Assembly: GCF_026107415.2 (NCBI RefSeq)
Contig: NZ_JAPCHX010000001.1
Location: 434,001 to 498,000 of the forward strand
DNA length: 64,000 bases
Source: Microbacterium sp. MPKO10
Lineage (GTDB): Bacteria; Actinomycetota; Actinomycetes; Actinomycetales; Microbacteriaceae
Direction of reading: 5' to 3'
In this document: positions 51,966-60,368 of the stretch, piece after piece
Layout of the letters: each line of letters starts with the position of its first letter
Position numbering within the stretch: position 1 is the first letter of the stretch
The notes under the pieces: model-generated
Database searches by the model: none
Seen by the model: the letters and a program-made list of their open reading frames with translations, nothing else
What the model was told of the DNA's origin: nothing
Translations under genes and position numbers: made by a program

Positions 51966-52441
51966 TGAGTACACGTCACGTGGAAGTGCTCGACGCCGCG
52001 ATCCGCGTCATAGCATCGTCAGGAATGCACGGATTGACCCATCGCACCGTGGACCGAGCGGCCGGAGTGCCTGAAGGGTCAACGAGCAATGTTTTTCGGA
52101 CCCGGAGTTCGCTCGTTGCCGGCGTCGCCACGCACATCGCCAACCATCGGCTGGCTGCGGGCTCAGCCATGTCACCCGATGTCTCGCTTGCCTGGTTCGA
52201 GCTCCTCATCGAAGCCCGGCGCAACGCGGATGTCGCCACTGCGATCGCTTCGCTGCGCGCTCAGATGATCGACCGGCTCGGAACTGAACGATCAGATCAG
52301 CTTCCCCTCACCAACAATGAGCTGGCTGCCCTGCTCACGGGTCTAGAGTTCGCCGAGACAGTTACCGGTGAGCAGGTGATGACCCGAGTCTTCGAGCGTC
52401 TCGATCGAGACACCGAGAGTCCGAGCCAGCGAAACACCTGA
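51965..52441 (+). CDS. TetR-like regulator (short)
   Basis: The 158-residue product has a TetR-type HTH: EVLDAAIRVIASSGMHGLTH followed by RTVDRAAGVPEGSTSNVFRTR. It is shorter than typical TetR proteins, with a ligand domain of about 105 residues. The palindrome at its start codon and the divergent hydrolase gene suggest autoregulation and control of the hydrolase. Confidence 0.82.
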   Translation: MSTRHVEVLDAAIRVIASSGMHGLTHRTVDRAAGVPEGSTSNVFRTRSSLVAGVATHIANHRLAAGSAMSPDVSLAWFELLIEARRNADVATAIASLRAQMIDRLGTERSDQLPLTNNELAALLTGLEFAETVTGEQVMTRVFERLDRDTESPSQRNT

Positions 52442-52470
52442 CGTCGCAGTGGCAGCATCCCGAATCAGGG

Positions 52471-53640
52471 TTATTGGCGGCCACCGCCGAAGAGCGAGGC
52501 GACCAGTCCGATGATTCGGAAGACCTGCACGATGATTGCCAGCGTCTGAAGAATCGCCATCGTCACCTTCAGAGTCGACCCGAGGGCACGGAGGTTCTGA
52601 ATCGTGACGTCGGCATTGCCGAGGTATTCAAACTCCTTCTGCCATTCGCGCTCACACCGGAACAACACGGCGTAGGGCAGCATCCGCTCGATGAGCACAT
52701 ACCTGTCGAGGCCTGACTGCGCGACAGCATCCCCTGCTGTCGGCCGCTCGCGGAGCCCGAGCGCACGACCACCAGGTGTCAGCGCCCCGGCCGGAGTACG
52801 CAGCGCACCCTGCGGCGATTGCAGCATGCGCAGACGATCCTGCTCGGCGAGGCGCACGTAGTCGCGCAGACCGGAGAGATGCCGACGCAGCTCCTGACCA
52901 CGCGGCGTGAAGAGCATCATCGGCGGAGGCGCGATCGTCAGCACGCCGAACACCCCAGCCGTGGTGAGGATGGCAACGCTCCCCCCGACCACGTCCCCGT
53001 TCATAAAAGCACCCAACGCGAAAATGCCACCCCCGACGATCAACGCGAGGATCAGCAGCGAAAGCACGTAGAGGTGGACGCTCATCGTGAACTTGCGCGC
53101 AAGGCCGTTCTGCTTCATCTGCCGGCGCACTGAGTCGAAGTAGTCAGACAGCGCACGACGCTGGTAGCCGCGAAAAGCGCCCTTTCCCGTGAGGAAGGAG
53201 ATGTCTGGGGCTTCTTCGGGTGCGTTCACGTGGATACCGATGTTGGCCAGCGCGCGCACGTAGCGACGCCGCTTCCGCTTCGAGTTCATCGGCGGCCGCA
53301 GTGCCTGCAGGAAGAACCGTTCGTCTGGGCCGAACGATGCGCCCGGTCGCGCCTCGATTGCGACGGGGCCATGGCTTCCACGCGGGGCGAGCACGCGAAC
53401 CTTCTTCTGCACGGCCAGCTGAACGATTGTGGCTGCGAGCACCGTTCGATCGGCCCGGAGAGCCAACCCGTGCTGCACGACGCTGCCGGGCGGCGGCACA
53501 TAGTGGGCGACGAGCGACTTCGGCAGATGGCGCGCGAACGGGCGCGTGATCGCCACGACGAGCAGGGCGAACCCGACGATGAGGATGCCGAGAACGATCA
53601 CACCGACGATATAGTTCGGTGTCAGGTGCTGGTCGGTCAT
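52471..53640 (-). CDS. DUF2207-like membrane protein (C-terminal half only)
   Basis: The 389-residue product has an N-terminal membrane anchor (residues 10-32), a cytoplasmic alpha/beta part with GLALRADRTVLAATIVQLAVQ, two central hydrophobic helices (residues 190-235) and a TPRGQELRRHLSGLRDYVRLAEQDRLRML block (landmark) with RMLPYAVLFRCEREWQKEFE. This is the C-terminal half of DUF2207 proteins; the N-terminal extracytoplasmic domain and signal peptide are absent. The function is unknown. Confidence 0.72.
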   Translation of the reverse strand: MTDQHLTPNYIVGVIVLGILIVGFALLVVAITRPFARHLPKSLVAHYVPPPGSVVQHGLALRADRTVLAATIVQLAVQKKVRVLAPRGSHGPVAIEARPGASFGPDERFFLQALRPPMNSKRKRRRYVRALANIGIHVNAPEEAPDISFLTGKGAFRGYQRRALSDYFDSVRRQMKQNGLARKFTMSVHLYVLSLLILALIVGGGIFALGAFMNGDVVGGSVAILTTAGVFGVLTIAPPPMMLFTPRGQELRRHLSGLRDYVRLAEQDRLRMLQSPQGALRTPAGALTPGGRALGLRERPTAGDAVAQSGLDRYVLIERMLPYAVLFRCEREWQKEFEYLGNADVTIQNLRALGSTLKVTMAILQTLAIIVQVFRIIGLVASLFGGGRQ

Positions 53641-53870
53641 TCCGGGCGTCGGCTCCCTGTCAGGTCACAGTTTCATGGTGCCGTCGTGAGTCGAGGCCCC
53701 GTGACCGATGCTACGGAGAATCGCGCAGCCCGACGATGGAGAGTCCTGCCCATCGGGACGCCACGTCTCGGCCCGTTACGCGGCGTCTCTTCTGACATCT
53801 GCGGACTTCCTGCAGCACCGCGGAATGACAGCCGGGCCGCACAGGACAGCAAACTTCGCTTCCGCGCCCG

Positions 53871-54407
53871 TTACTCGGCGCCCCCGAACTCACCGATGCC
53901 CTTGAGGATGCCGCGTGCGAGGGTGTGGAAGTGCAGGTTGAACCCGAGCACCGCTGGCGTCGACTGCGCGTCGATGTCGAGCGATGGCACATCGACGGCG
54001 TGCACGACGAAGTAATACCGGTGCACGCCGGTGCCCTCAGGCGGCGCAGCACCCGTGAACGAGGGCTCACGCAGTTCGTTGGGCAGCGTGACCGCACCCG
54101 CGGGCAGCATCCCGGAATCTGGCGCACCTGCTCCGGAAGGCAGTGATGTCACATCGGCGGGGATGTTGAAGACCGCCCAGTGCCAGAATCCCGAACCGGT
54201 CGGGGCATCCGGGTCGTACGCTGTGACGGCGAAGCTCTGAGTCTCGGGCGGAAACTCAGACCAGGTCAGGTGCGGCGACGTGTCGGACCCGCCAGCATCC
54301 GAGGCGTACTGAGGGGCCTTGAGCGGCAGGTCAGGGTCGAGATCATCGCTCTCGACGGTGAACTCCGGCACTGCGTCGAGCTGTGCATACGGATCGTAAT
54401 CAAACAT
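53871..54407 (-). CDS. YbhB/YbcL-type PEBP (Raf kinase inhibitor-like) protein
   Basis: The 178-residue product has SPHLTWSEFPPETQSFAVTA, the ligand-site DPDAPTGSGFWHWAVFNIPAD (landmark) and GVHRYYFVVHAVDVPSLDID. DPDAP and the GxHRYxF strand define the PEBP fold, which binds phosphorylated ligands; bacterial members have no settled role. The 230 bp between this gene and the DUF2207-like gene hold no recognisable gene or signal. A TAGGCT -10 candidate lies about 30 nt upstream. Confidence 0.88.
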   Translation of the reverse strand: MFDYDPYAQLDAVPEFTVESDDLDPDLPLKAPQYASDAGGSDTSPHLTWSEFPPETQSFAVTAYDPDAPTGSGFWHWAVFNIPADVTSLPSGAGAPDSGMLPAGAVTLPNELREPSFTGAAPPEGTGVHRYYFVVHAVDVPSLDIDAQSTPAVLGFNLHFHTLARGILKGIGEFGGAE

Positions 54408-54450
54408 GAACTACTCCGTTCTGTCGGGCTCTTTCCAGCCTAACCACGAA

Positions 54451-54490
54451 CCCAGAGAACGCCAGAGAACGCCAGAGAACGCCAGAGACC
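54451..54490. repeat. 10-bp tandem repeat (GCCAGAGAAC type, four units)
   Basis: Four consecutive 10-bp units, two of them exactly GCCAGAGAAC and the outer ones differing at one or two bases, lie between the PEBP gene and the stop of the TetR gene. Confidence 0.8.
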
Positions 54491-55039
54491 TCAGGCGAAC
54501 ACTCGTGCCAACTCGGCAATGCGCGCGTCACGCCGAGAGGTCGGCAGCCGTCCGTCCCGCTCAAGTGTGGCCAGACCGTGTAAAGCGCTCCAGAACAGCT
54601 CTGTGCGAACGTGGCTCTCGTCGCGATCATCGAGGAGCTCTGCTAATGCGTCGAACGAGGCGCGCAGTTCCTCTGGCGTCTCAACGCTGGCGAAGCGGGT
54701 ATGCGACTGCAGATGGAACATGGCTTCGTAGAGGGCCGGATGCTCACTGGCGAACTCCACGTACGAGTGGGCAGCCGCCGCGAGCGCGCCCCTCGGCTGC
54801 TGGGCGAGCGCCTCGCGTAATCCGGCAAAACCGGCTCGCGATACGGCGGCGACAATCTCGCGACGCCCGTCGGAAAAGTGTTGGTAGAGAACGGGCTGGC
54901 TGTACCCGATCGCCGTTGCAAGACGCCGAACCGTGACCGCCTCCCAGCCTTCAGTCTCGGCAATCGATCGTGCCGTTTCGATAATCGCCTGAGCGCGCTG
55001 CGCGGCGCGGGGCCGGTGCGTTCCCGTCGTGGTCTTCAC
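54491..55039 (-). CDS. TetR/AcrR-family regulator
   Basis: The 182-residue product has a TetR HTH (AIIETARSIAETEGWEAVTV, RRLATAIGYSQPVLYQHFSD) and a TetR_C_13/WHG-like ligand domain (LAAAAHSYVEFASEHPALYE, FWSALHGLATLERDGRL). Two palindromic operators lie directly upstream, between it and the DUF1772 gene, indicating autorepression and control of that gene. Confidence 0.88.
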   Translation of the reverse strand: MKTTTGTHRPRAAQRAQAIIETARSIAETEGWEAVTVRRLATAIGYSQPVLYQHFSDGRREIVAAVSRAGFAGLREALAQQPRGALAAAAHSYVEFASEHPALYEAMFHLQSHTRFASVETPEELRASFDALAELLDDRDESHVRTELFWSALHGLATLERDGRLPTSRRDARIAELARVFA

Positions 55040-55048
55040 ACATCGATG

Positions 55049-55091
55049 CTAGCAGTGCTAGGCTTCATCGAAAGGAATCTAGCACTGCTAG
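55049..55091. promoter_or_regulatory. Twin TetR operators CTAGCA-N-TGCTAG
   Basis: CTAGCAGTGCTAG (55049-55061) and CTAGCACTGCTAG (55079-55091) are each 6-1-6 palindromes, 30 bp centre to centre, on one helix face. They flank the divergent promoter region of the TetR and DUF1772 genes. Confidence 0.65.
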
Positions 55092-55109
55092 CTCCGGAGA
55101 GGGGTTCAG

Positions 55110-55568
55110 GTGTCTCACGTCGTCCTCGGTGTCAGCATCGTTCTGACCGGAACACTCGTCGGCGTCGAATTCTGCGTCGCCGTCTTCCTGGGCCCCGTCG
55201 TCGATCGGCTTCCGGGCAGCGGCGGACTCACTGCCCGTGCTGACAGCGCTCGCCTGCTCGGGGCAATCATGCCGTTCTGGTATGCGGCAACGCTCGCCAC
55301 CGCCTGCTTCTCGTCCGCATTGCTGTGGGCGACAGCATCCGGGTCACTCGCGACAATGGCTGCTGTGCTTCTCGCTATCACGATCGTGCTTTCCGCGACC
55401 GTCCTCGTCCCGATCAACAATCGCGTCAAGCGTTGGTCGACGAGCGATCACCCCGATGACTGGCGCACCCATGTGCATCGGTGGGACAGATGGAACAATG
55501 TGCGCGTCGTGCTGGCATTCGCGGGTTTCGCGCTGCTCGTAGTCGCCGCACTCATACCTTCGGCGTAG
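55110..55568 (+). CDS. DUF1772-family membrane protein
   Basis: The 152-residue product has four hydrophobic segments, the GVEFCVAVFLGPVVDRLP start, and the C-terminal VPINNRVKRWSTSDHPDDW and HRWDRWNNVRVVLAFAGF motifs typical of DUF1772 (anthrone-oxygenase-like) proteins. It starts at GTG 55110 after GGAGAGG. The family is often paired with TetR regulators, as here. The biochemical role is not established. Confidence 0.85.
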   Translation: MSHVVLGVSIVLTGTLVGVEFCVAVFLGPVVDRLPGSGGLTARADSARLLGAIMPFWYAATLATACFSSALLWATASGSLATMAAVLLAITIVLSATVLVPINNRVKRWSTSDHPDDWRTHVHRWDRWNNVRVVLAFAGFALLVVAALIPSA

Positions 55569-55624
55569 TCAGGTTCATCCTCTGGCGTGATGTGCATCAC
55601 CGCCGAACACGATGAACTGAGATC

Positions 55625-55738
55625 GTGAACGAAAACACGAAGGCATCCAAGCCCCTGGTAATCCTCGCGACACTGACGGGGGTGATTGCCCTCACGTGCG
55701 GTGCGGCAGCCGTGTGGCTCGTGACCGTGGGAATCTGA
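55625..55738 (+). CDS. Small single-pass membrane protein (37 aa)
   Basis: GTG 55625 opens a 37-codon frame ending at TGA 55736-55738. After a short polar start with two Lys it has one hydrophobic helix, LVILATLTGVIALTCGAAAV, and the tail WLVTVGI. It is separated by 56 bp from the DUF1772 gene and lies before the trhO promoter. The composition fits a real small membrane protein; no function is recognised. Confidence 0.45.
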   Translation: MNENTKASKPLVILATLTGVIALTCGAAAVWLVTVGI

Positions 55739-55754
55739 TCTGATCCGATCCGGG

Positions 55755-55760
55755 TAAAAT
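55755..55760 (+). promoter_or_regulatory. -10 element TAAAAT for leaderless trhO
   Basis: TAAAAT is followed by exactly 6 nt and the GTG at 55767; no ribosome site is present. Confidence 0.5.
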
Positions 55761-55766
55761 CGGGCG

Positions 55767-56672
55767 GTGGCCATTCCGAAGATCCTGCTCTATTACGTCT
55801 TCACTCCGCTCGCCGACCCCGATGCGATCCGGCTGTGGCAGCGCGACCTGTGTGCCTCGCTCAACCTGCGCGGTCGCATCCTGATCTCGAAAGACGGCAT
55901 CAACGGCACGGTCGGCGGTGAGTTGGACAACGTCAAGCGCTACCTGCGCACGACTCGTGAATACGCGGCGTTCGCCGACATGGACGTCAAGTGGTCTCAG
56001 GGCACGGGGCTCGATGACGACGGGGCGAGCCTCGACTTTCCGAAGCTCAGCGTCAAGGTGCGCGACGAGATCGTCTCGTTCGGCGCGCCAGACGAGCTCG
56101 AAGTCGACGCGTCTGGCGTCATCGGTGGCGGCACGCACGTGACACCGGAACAGGTCAATGAACTCGTGGCCGCCCGCGGGGACGAAGTCGTGTTCTTCGA
56201 CGGCCGCAATGCGTTCGAGGCGGCGATCGGACGATTCAAGAACGCTGTCGTCCCCAACGTCGACAACACCCGCGACTTCGTCGAGGTTCTCGATTCCGGC
56301 GCCTACGACCACCTCAAAGACAAGCCGATCGTCACGTACTGCACCGGCGGCATCCGCTGCGAAGTGCTCTCGAGCCTCATGCGCTCACGCGGCTTCGATG
56401 AGGTCTACCAAATCGACGGTGGCATCGTGCGCTACGGTGAGCAGTTCGGCGACGACGGCCTCTGGGAGGGCTCGCTGTACGTCTTCGACAAACGCATGTC
56501 GCTCGAATTCTCAGACCACGCCGCGGTCATCGGCGAATGCGCGGTATGCACCGCGAAGACCAGCCACATGCAGAACTGCGCCGACCCCTCATGCAGAACG
56601 CAGCTTGTCGTCTGCGACGTGCACGCAGCATCCGCCCCATTCTGCCTGGTGCACGACGATCACTCGTCGTAG
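55767..56672 (+). CDS. trhO: tRNA uridine(34) hydroxylase (rhodanese-domain, TrhO/YceA)
   Basis: The 301-residue product has the N-terminal acylphosphatase-like part ([20 protein letters not shown]), a rhodanese domain with [20 protein letters not shown], the active Cys loop [19 protein letters not shown] and [25 protein letters not shown] (landmark), then a C-terminal Cys cluster ([22 protein letters not shown]). TrhO uses O2 to hydroxylate U34 of several tRNAs. It starts at GTG behind a leaderless promoter. Confidence 0.93.
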   Translation: MAIPKILLYYVFTPLADPDAIRLWQRDLCASLNLRGRILISKDGINGTVGGELDNVKRYLRTTREYAAFADMDVKWSQGTGLDDDGASLDFPKLSVKVRDEIVSFGAPDELEVDASGVIGGGTHVTPEQVNELVAARGDEVVFFDGRNAFEAAIGRFKNAVVPNVDNTRDFVEVLDSGAYDHLKDKPIVTYCTGGIRCEVLSSLMRSRGFDEVYQIDGGIVRYGEQFGDDGLWEGSLYVFDKRMSLEFSDHAAVIGECAVCTAKTSHMQNCADPSCRTQLVVCDVHAASAPFCLVHDDHSS

Positions 56673-56905
56673 TCGCTCGCGGTCGGCTCCTCGTCGTAAT
56701 CGCCGCCTGATTCGTACTCGTTGGCGTCTTCAAGCTCAGTTTCCGCGTCGTCGCCGTAGCCCTGCACGGTGCCGCCTTCGTCGACGTCTTCGGGAGTCTG
56801 ACTGAGATCCTCGCGGTTCTGCTCGATGACGTCGGCCTCGTTCGCCTCGAGATCCTCCAGCGACGGAGTGTTCTCGTAGTTCGGTATGAAGTCCGGATCG
56901 CTCAT
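56660..56905 (-). CDS. Small highly acidic hypothetical protein
   Basis: The 81-residue product is almost entirely Asp/Glu/Gly/Tyr-rich with no predicted fold beyond a short helix ([19 protein letters not shown]). ATG 56905 has a GAGGAG site at ideal spacing, which supports translation. Its 3' end overlaps the trhO 3' end by 13 bp in convergent orientation. Similar acidic proteins are common in actinobacteria; the role is unknown. Confidence 0.65.
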   Translation of the reverse strand: MSDPDFIPNYENTPSLEDLEANEADVIEQNREDLSQTPEDVDEGGTVQGYGDDAETELEDANEYESGGDYDEEPTASDYDE

Positions 56906-57089
56906 GTTCCGCTCCTCTCGTGTGATTCGACCGTACGGCGGCTCGGGCGTCACGGCAAGAGTTCACAGCCACGGGTCAGCAAGATCCCGGATGCTGTCAG
57001 CCGCGGCGTGCCGAAATCTCCGCCCTCCGACGGATGCGCCGGGCCCCAGCATCCGCCACACTGTAGTCAGGGTATCGAGAGGAGACACG

Positions 57090-57992
57090 GTGGGAGATCT
57101 CGGGCAGACGATCGAGTTCACGGGCCTCACGAAGAGTTTCGGCGGGTTCACTGCCGTCAACGATCTGTCGTTCAGCGTCCGCCCGGGACGCGTGACGGGA
57201 TTCCTCGGGCCGAACGGAGCAGGGAAGACGACGAGCTTGCGAGCGCTGCTCGGGCTCGTGAATCCGACGAGCGGAACGGCGACCTTCGACGGCATCCGGT
57301 ATCGCGACCTTGCATCACCGCTCACCACGGTCGGTGCCGCCCTTGAAGCCGCGAGCTTCCACCCCGGTCGCACGGCGAGACACCATCTTGAGATCTACGC
57401 CCGAGCAGCGAAGCTCCCGATCACGCGCGCCCGCGAGTCGCTCGCTCTCGTCGGCCTCGACGGTTTCGCCGACAAGCGCGTCGGCGGCTACTCCTTGGGG
57501 ATGCGGCAGCGTCTCGGCCTCGCCTATGCGCTGCTCGGAGACCCCGGTGTTCTGGTGCTGGACGAACCGGTCAATGGCCTCGACCCGGAGGGCATCAAAT
57601 GGATCCGTGAGCTGCTGCGGAGCCTCGCGGCCGAGGGCCGGACGGTTCTCATTTCGTCGCACCTGCTCAGCGAAGTGCAGCAGAGTGTCGACGACATTGT
57701 GATCATTTCCAAGGGCGAGATCGTGCATCAGGGCACCCTCGCCGACCTGGATACGGGCGACCAGCTGCGCGTGCACGTGGATTCTCCCGACCGCGCAGCG
57801 CTGGGCGCAGCTCTCGAAGCGTCCGGGTTCCAGATCGAGATGAGCCGCTCGGGCTTCATCGTTCACGATGTCGAGCCCGGAGCGGTCGGCCATGCGGCCT
57901 TCGTCGCGGGCGTCGAGCTCAGCGCCCTGCAACGGAAGACGTCTGGTCTTGAAGACAGATTCCTGTCCATCGTGGGGGGAGGTGCCTCATGA
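57090..57992 (+). CDS. ABC transporter ATP-binding protein
   Basis: The 300-residue product has Walker A (GPNGAGKTT), GAALEAASFHPGRTARHHLEI (Q-loop region without the usual Gln), the signature-like YSLGMRQRLGLA, Walker B (VLVLDEPVNGLD) and H-loop (SSHLLSEVQQSVDD). The YSLGM signature and C-terminal layout place it with bacitracin/lantibiotic-type ABC-2 ATPases. GTG 57090 follows GAGAGGAG. The permease gene overlaps by 4 nt. Confidence 0.9.
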   Translation: MGDLGQTIEFTGLTKSFGGFTAVNDLSFSVRPGRVTGFLGPNGAGKTTSLRALLGLVNPTSGTATFDGIRYRDLASPLTTVGAALEAASFHPGRTARHHLEIYARAAKLPITRARESLALVGLDGFADKRVGGYSLGMRQRLGLAYALLGDPGVLVLDEPVNGLDPEGIKWIRELLRSLAAEGRTVLISSHLLSEVQQSVDDIVIISKGEIVHQGTLADLDTGDQLRVHVDSPDRAALGAALEASGFQIEMSRSGFIVHDVEPGAVGHAAFVAGVELSALQRKTSGLEDRFLSIVGGGAS

Positions 57993-58810
57993 GCACGCTC
58001 ATCGCCGCGACCCGTGCCGAATTCGCCAAGGTGTTCACAACGCGCATCTGGTGGATCCTCCTGATCATTCTCGGCGGCTACGTCGCCTTACTCTCCGGCG
58101 GCCTCGGCCTGCTCTTCGGCGCCACATCGCAGGGCATGCTCGGTGCGTCCGAGGGCGTCGAGGGAATGCCGACGACGGGGCTCGCCACCATGATCTACAG
58201 CACGGCGACAAGCATCGGCTACGTCTTTCCCCTGTTGCTCGGGGCACTTGCCACGACCGGGGAGTTCCGTCACCAGACTCTGACACCGTCCTTTCTCGCT
58301 ACGCCCAAGCGCGGGATCGTCCTGTCGGCGAAGGCCATCGCCCTGTTCCTCATCGGCGCGGGCTTCGGCGTTGTCGCCATCGCGTGCTCGGTCGGCGCGG
58401 GGTCAGCGGCGCTCGCTGGTTTCGACATTGATACGGCGCTCGATTCTTCCGACACCTGGGCGCTGATCGGCCGGTCGGTTCTTGCAATGGCGATCTGGTC
58501 AATTCTCGGTGTCGGTCTGGGCTCGGTCATCCCAAACCAGGTGGCCACAATCGTTGTCGTACTCGCCTTCACGCAGTTCGTCGAGCCCATTCTGCGCTCA
58601 GTCGGTGCGCTCGCCGACTGGATCGGCACGGTCACCCAGTGGCTGCCCGGTGCGGCAAGCGACGCGCTCGTCGGCGCAAGTTTTTACGGGGCAATGGGGG
58701 CGTCCGGCGCGCAGCTCGATTGGTGGGCCGGCGGGCTCGTGCTGCTGGGGATCGCCCTCGTCGTAACGGTCCTGGGATGGTTGGCAACATGGAGCCGCGA
58801 CGTCACCTGA
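57989..58810 (+). CDS. ABC transporter permease
   Basis: The 273-residue product has six hydrophobic segments with an N-terminal basic/amphipathic start (AATRAEFAKVFTTRIWWILL), FPLLLGALATTGEFRHQTL followed by SFLATPKRGIVLSAK, and a C-terminal helix ending TWSRDVT. The EFRHxTLTPxFL coupling loop is typical of ABC-2 subfamily permeases partnered with bacitracin-type ATPases. Substrate unknown. Confidence 0.87.
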   Translation: MSTLIAATRAEFAKVFTTRIWWILLIILGGYVALLSGGLGLLFGATSQGMLGASEGVEGMPTTGLATMIYSTATSIGYVFPLLLGALATTGEFRHQTLTPSFLATPKRGIVLSAKAIALFLIGAGFGVVAIACSVGAGSAALAGFDIDTALDSSDTWALIGRSVLAMAIWSILGVGLGSVIPNQVATIVVVLAFTQFVEPILRSVGALADWIGTVTQWLPGAASDALVGASFYGAMGASGAQLDWWAGGLVLLGIALVVTVLGWLATWSRDVT

Positions 58811-58884
58811 CGCACGGGGAAGAAACACCGGGCGGATGCTGTCAGCCCCACGAACATTCCCAGTCAGCGCATGTCCACCGACCG

Positions 58885-58890
58885 TAGGAT
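58885..58890 (+). promoter_or_regulatory. -10 element TAGGAT for leaderless coiled-coil gene
   Basis: TAGGAT is followed by 6 nt (TGGCGC) and the ATG at 58897. Confidence 0.45.
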
Positions 58891-58896
58891 TGGCGC

Positions 58897-60315
58897 ATGG
58901 AAATCGTCGTCATTCTTGCAGTGCTGCTCATTGGCGGGGCCGTCACCTACGTCGTTCTCGGAGCACGCCGCAGAAAGCGCACGGCCGTTGCCCAATCCGA
59001 GTCCCTCGCACAGATCGATGCGCTCGAGACCGAGGCCGGGCAAGCGCTGGTCCGTGCGGATGAACGGCTGCGCCTCGCCTCAGACGAGCTGGGCTTCATC
59101 ACAGCAGAGTTCGGCGATCAGGTCATCGAGCGATTCCGGGCAGCCCTGGCCGATGCACGCACGTCACTGGCCGAGGCGTTCCGGCTGAATCAGCTGCTGC
59201 ACGATGAGAAGCCGGACACCCCGGACGAACGCCAGAGCATGTCTCAGGGAATCCTCGCCCGGTGCTCTGAGCTTGAGAAGACGCTCGGTGACCAGACGGA
59301 GTCCGTCGCAAAGCTGCGCGACTCGATGCGCGGACTTCCCGATGCTGTCGCGTCCGCTCGCCGAGCTATCACCCAGGCAACCGAGCGTATCGAACCGGCG
59401 CGCCGATCTCTCGATGGCGCATCCGAGCGATACGCCGAGTCAGCATTGCGCTCGGTAGCCCCCAACGTCGATCAGGCCGAACGCCTTCTCGAGTTCAGCG
59501 AGCGCAGTCTGCAGATCGCCGAGCAGAAGCACGCTGAACACCTCGCAATCCCGGCGAGCAAGGCGCTGACCGTCGCTCGCGAGAGCATCTCGCGTGCCGA
59601 GGGTCTGTTACGTGCGGTCAATGACTTCGAGATGGAGGCGCTCTCCGCCGAGTCGACGCTCGCCGCGGTACTTGAGGATTCCCGGAACGACATCATCGCC
59701 GCGCGTGAGATCTCCAACCCGCCGACCGACCTCCACCCGGCGGTTGAGCGTCTGCGGCAGGTGACGGATGCTGTCGCCGAGCAGAGGGGAAAGCGCGACC
59801 CCTTCGAAACGCTGTCGAGGCTGCGCGAAGCGAATTCCGCACTCGATGCAATCACGAGCCGTATCGCTGAGAAGCGCGAGAACGCCGAACGAATGCGAAC
59901 TCAGCTGCCCACGGCCATCGACGACGCCGAGCGCCAGATCGCGGCCGCTACCAACATCATCGACGAATACCAGGCGCCCGTGGGTCCGGATGCCCGCACG
60001 CGACTAGCCGAGGCATGCCGCGTTCTCGATTCCGCCCGACTCGAGTCTGATGCGGTCACGGCAGTCCCGGCAGCGCGTCGCGCCGCCGACCTCGCCTCAG
60101 AGGCCGCCCGTCTGGCGCACAATGACATTCAGCAGGGTGGAATGTACGGTGTTCCGGGCGGCTACGGTCCGCCGGGCGGTGCCTACGGGCGTGGCGGGTA
60201 CGGGCGTGGCGGGTACGGGCGCGGCGGCCTCGGCGGCAGCGGAATGCTGACGGGCATCCTGGGCGGCATGGTCGTCGGCGGACTGCTCGATGACATGGGC
60301 GACATCTTCGACTGA
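58897..60315 (+). CDS. Membrane-anchored coiled-coil protein with Gly-rich tail, like a TPM protein without the TPM domain
   Basis: The 472-residue product has one N-terminal membrane helix (residues 2-22), a basic stop (ARRRKR), about 380 residues of charged, helical coiled-coil sequence, and a low-complexity tail (three GGYGRG-type units, then GMLTGILGGMVVGGLLDDMG). The helical part and tail resemble the C-terminal half of actinobacterial TPM (TLP18.3/Psb32) proteins, but the TPM phosphatase-like domain is missing. Function unknown; the body faces the cytoplasm if the anchor follows the positive-inside rule. Confidence 0.65.
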   Translation: MEIVVILAVLLIGGAVTYVVLGARRRKRTAVAQSESLAQIDALETEAGQALVRADERLRLASDELGFITAEFGDQVIERFRAALADARTSLAEAFRLNQLLHDEKPDTPDERQSMSQGILARCSELEKTLGDQTESVAKLRDSMRGLPDAVASARRAITQATERIEPARRSLDGASERYAESALRSVAPNVDQAERLLEFSERSLQIAEQKHAEHLAIPASKALTVARESISRAEGLLRAVNDFEMEALSAESTLAAVLEDSRNDIIAAREISNPPTDLHPAVERLRQVTDAVAEQRGKRDPFETLSRLREANSALDAITSRIAEKRENAERMRTQLPTAIDDAERQIAAATNIIDEYQAPVGPDARTRLAEACRVLDSARLESDAVTAVPAARRAADLASEAARLAHNDIQQGGMYGVPGGYGPPGGAYGRGGYGRGGYGRGGLGGSGMLTGILGGMVVGGLLDDMGDIFD

Positions 60316-60356
60316 GGCTGCCGGTCCCCTTCCCTTGCGCGCCCCACACGCACGCG

Positions 60357-60362
60357 TAGGCT
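60357..60362 (+). promoter_or_regulatory. -10 element TAGGCT for leaderless AcuI-like gene
   Basis: TAGGCT is followed by 6 nt (GGCCCC) and the ATG at 60369. TTGCGC at 60335-60340 is a -35 candidate with a 16-nt spacer. Confidence 0.5.
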
Positions 60363-60368
60363 GGCCCC

